Positions 4,691-6,524 of a stretch of DNA of 6,524 bases are shown here, piece by piece; positions within the stretch are counted from its first letter, which is position 1; each line of letters opens with the position of its first letter. The translations under genes were made by a program, and so were the position numbers. The DNA comes from Pseudomonadota bacterium (lineage in GTDB: Bacteria; Pseudomonadota; Gammaproteobacteria; Steroidobacterales; GCA-2729495). The DNA lies in NCBI GenBank assembly GCA_030836925.1, contig JAUPLK010000100.1:1-6524 (forward strand), written 5' to 3'. Below the pieces are notes generated by a model. The model saw only the letters and a program-made list of their open reading frames with translations, was not told the DNA's origin and ran no database searches.

Positions 4691-6524
4691 TCAGGCCGCT
4701 GGCGCGACCATGATCCGGTCGACCTTGCGCCAGCCGCGCGGCAAGACGGCACCACGCTGGCCACGGCTCCCCTGATACTCGGCGAGATCAGCAGGTTTAA
4801 GCGTCATGCTGCGCTGATTGCTGACCAACAACAGCGAGTCACCGGCCTCGAGCACGGCGATATGGCCGAGCTTCTCCTCGCCCGCCTGGAACTTGCGCGT
4901 CGAAATGCCGAAGATCTTGTTGCCCTTGCCGCGCGCCAGCTCGGGCAGATCCGCCGCCGGGAACACCAGCAGCCGGCCTTCCGAATTGACCGCGGCAACC
5001 AGTGCCTTGCCGGGGAACTCGGCACCAGCGAAAGGTGCCGGGCTCAACACGTCGCCGCCATCCGGGACGCGCAGGCAGGCTTTGCCGGCCCGGTTTCGAG
5101 AATGCAGTTCACCGAGCTGCACGAAAAAGCCGTAGCCTGCATCGCTGGCCAGCAGCCAGCGCATCGCGGGTTCGCCAATCAGCACGCCGCGAAAACCGGC
5201 ACCGGCTTCCGGATTGAGACGGCCGGTGAGCGGCTCGCCCTGACCGCGCGCCGAAGGCAGCGTATGCGCAGGCAGGCAGTAGGCGCGTCCGGCATTGTCG
5301 AGAAACACGGCCATCTGCGTGCTCTTGCCCAGCGCCGAGGCCAGGTAGCTGTCGCCGGACTTGTAGCTGAGCGCGGCCGGATCGATCTCGTGGCCCTTGG
5401 CGGCACGGACCCAGCCGCCGACCGACAGCACCACGGTCACCGGCTCACTGCTGACCAGCGCGGTCTCGGCCAGCGCCTGGGCGGCTTCACGCTCGACGAT
5501 GGCCGTGCGCCGCTTGTCGCCATGCTTCTCGGCCAGTTCCAGCAACTCGTCGCGAATCAGTTTGCGGAGCTTGGCATCGCTCTTCAGCACCTGGTTGAGC
5601 CAGTCGCGCTCTTCGGCCAGCGCCTTCTGCTCGCTGCGGATCTCGATTTCCTCGAGTTTGGCCAGCTGGCGCAGGCGCAGGTTGAGGATCGCTTCGGCCT
5701 GGATATCGCTGATCGAGAAGCGCTGCATCAGCACCTCTTTGGGCTTGTCCTCGCGGCGGATGATGCGGATGACTTCGTCGATGTTGAGGAAGGCAATCAG
5801 CAGGCCGTCGAGGATGTGCAGCCGGTCCTCGACCTTGCCGAGGCGGTCCTTCAGGCGCCGCCTGACGGTATCGGTACGGAATTGCAGCCATTCGGCCAGC
5901 AGCGTCTTGATGTCGCGCACAGCGGGCCGGCCATCGAGGCCGATGCAGTTCATGTTGACGCGCAGGGTGCGTTCGAGATCCGTGGTGGCAAACAGATGGC
6001 CCATCAGCGCATCGATATCCACCTTGCCGGACTTGGGCGTGATGACCAGCCGCACCGGGTTCTCGTGGTCGGATTCATCGCGCAGGTCATCGACCAGCGG
6101 CAGCTTTTTCGCCTGTCGCTGGGCCTCGATCTGCTCGAGCACCTTGCTGCCGGAAACCTGGAACGGCAGATTGGTGATGATGATGTCGTTGTCTTCACGC
6201 TCCCAGGTCGCGCGCAGGCGCAGGGTGCCGTTGCCGGTCGCGTAGATGTCGTTGAGTTCCTTGCGCGGCGTAACGAGTTCGCCGCCGGTGGGGAAATCCG
6301 GACCCTTGATGTGCTGGCAGAGCTGTTTGGCCGTCGTGTCCGGCTCTTCCAGCAACCGCACCACGGCGCTGACGACTTCACGCAGGTTGTGCGGCGGAAT
6401 ATCGGTGGACATGCCGACGGCGATGCCACTGGCGCCATTCAGCAGCAGGTTGGGCAACTGCGCCGGCAGCAATACCGGCTCCTGCAGCGTGCCGTCGAAG
6501 TTCGGCACCCACTCGACGGTACCG
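4691..6524 (-). CDS. parC: DNA topoisomerase IV subunit A (ParC), N-terminus beyond the right edge
   Basis: ParC is the DNA-breaking subunit of topoisomerase IV; with ParE it decatenates daughter chromosomes and relaxes supercoils using ATP. About 610 residues are visible, starting GTVEWVPNFDGTLQEP, near residue 150 of E. coli ParC (752 residues). The catalytic Tyr and quinolone-resistance region therefore lie outside. Clear ParC blocks follow in order: LLNGASGIAVGMSTDIPPHNLREV, KGPDFPTGGE, NLPFQVSGSKVLEQI, LPLVDDLRDESDHENPVRLVI, HLFATTDLERTLRVN, GLDGRPAV, DTVRRRL, RLHILDGLLIAFLNIDEVI and QAEAILNLRLRQLAKLE. The C-terminal beta-pinwheel shows GGWVRAAKGHEID, PSARGQGEPLTGRL, ASDAGYGFF, RNRAGKACL, ARGKGNKIFGI and RGQRGAVLPRG. 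ParC-specific LRDESDHENP and the lack of a GyrA-box (QRRGGKG) distinguish it from GyrA. The frame is intact throughout and ends with TGA. It converges on the fimV-like gene. Confidence 0.97.
   Translation of the reverse strand, partial: GTVEWVPNFDGTLQEPVLLPAQLPNLLLNGASGIAVGMSTDIPPHNLREVVSAVVRLLEEPDTTAKQLCQHIKGPDFPTGGELVTPRKELNDIYATGNGTLRLRATWEREDNDIIITNLPFQVSGSKVLEQIEAQRQAKKLPLVDDLRDESDHENPVRLVITPKSGKVDIDALMGHLFATTDLERTLRVNMNCIGLDGRPAVRDIKTLLAEWLQFRTDTVRRRLKDRLGKVEDRLHILDGLLIAFLNIDEVIRIIRREDKPKEVLMQRFSISDIQAEAILNLRLRQLAKLEEIEIRSEQKALAEERDWLNQVLKSDAKLRKLIRDELLELAEKHGDKRRTAIVEREAAQALAETALVSSEPVTVVLSVGGWVRAAKGHEIDPAALSYKSGDSYLASALGKSTQMAVFLDNAGRAYCLPAHTLPSARGQGEPLTGRLNPEAGAGFRGVLIGEPAMRWLLASDAGYGFFVQLGELHSRNRAGKACLRVPDGGDVLSPAPFAGAEFPGKALVAAVNSEGRLLVFPAADLPELARGKGNKIFGISTRKFQAGEEKLGHIAVLEAGDSLLLVSNQRSMTLKPADLAEYQGSRGQRGAVLPRGWRKVDRIMVAPAA

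Noticed and set aside
5397..6245. 282-codon plus-strand frame, very rich in Ser and Arg, opposite parC
   Set aside because: The parC frame is unmistakable across this whole stretch; the Ser/Arg composition is the typical reverse-strand image of a GC-rich gene.
4691..6524. GyrA rather than ParC
   Set aside because: Sequence blocks follow ParC, including LRDESDHENP and PSARGQGEPLTG, and the C-terminal domain has no GyrA-box.

Overview
The window looks like GC-rich chromosomal DNA from a gammaproteobacterium. EpmB, FimX-type and FimV-type proteins occurring together with ParC point to that class, probably near the Xanthomonadales, Nevskiales or Steroidobacterales; the exact lineage cannot be fixed from sequence alone. 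I see no phage, IS, tRNA, rRNA or CRISPR sequence. Coding density is very high, and the long overlapping ORFs on opposite strands are what GC-rich coding DNA normally produces.

Layout, left to right. (1) The 3' part of epmB (+), the radical-SAM lysine 2,3-aminomutase that beta-lysylates elongation factor P; its N-terminal third lies left of the window. (2) A 49-base gap holding three ACATAAT elements at exact 19-bp spacing, each framed by a short inverted repeat. (3) A 709-residue REC-PAS-GGDEF-EAL protein (+) of the FimX type, in which all three signalling domains have lost key catalytic or phospho-acceptor residues, so it is read as a c-di-GMP receptor rather than an enzyme. (4) A 163-base gap with two adjacent stem-loops just after the fimX stop and a possible weak promoter before the next gene. 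(5) A 564-residue FimV/HubP-family membrane protein (+) with signal peptide, two-cysteine FimV N-domain, LysM, one transmembrane helix and an acidic cytoplasmic tail, but without the C-terminal TPR motif of classical FimV. (6) A 9-base gap, then the 3' part of parC on the minus strand, running off the right edge.

Working picture. The two middle genes plausibly act together at the cell pole. FimX-type proteins are polar c-di-GMP effectors for type IV pilus assembly, and FimV/HubP proteins are peptidoglycan-anchored polar landmarks. Their adjacency suggests a small polar pilus-regulation module lodged between two housekeeping genes. I found no clearly new biological system. The points most worth a second look are this FimX-FimV pairing, the shortened FimV, the strongly eroded EAL active site and the phased repeat before fimX.
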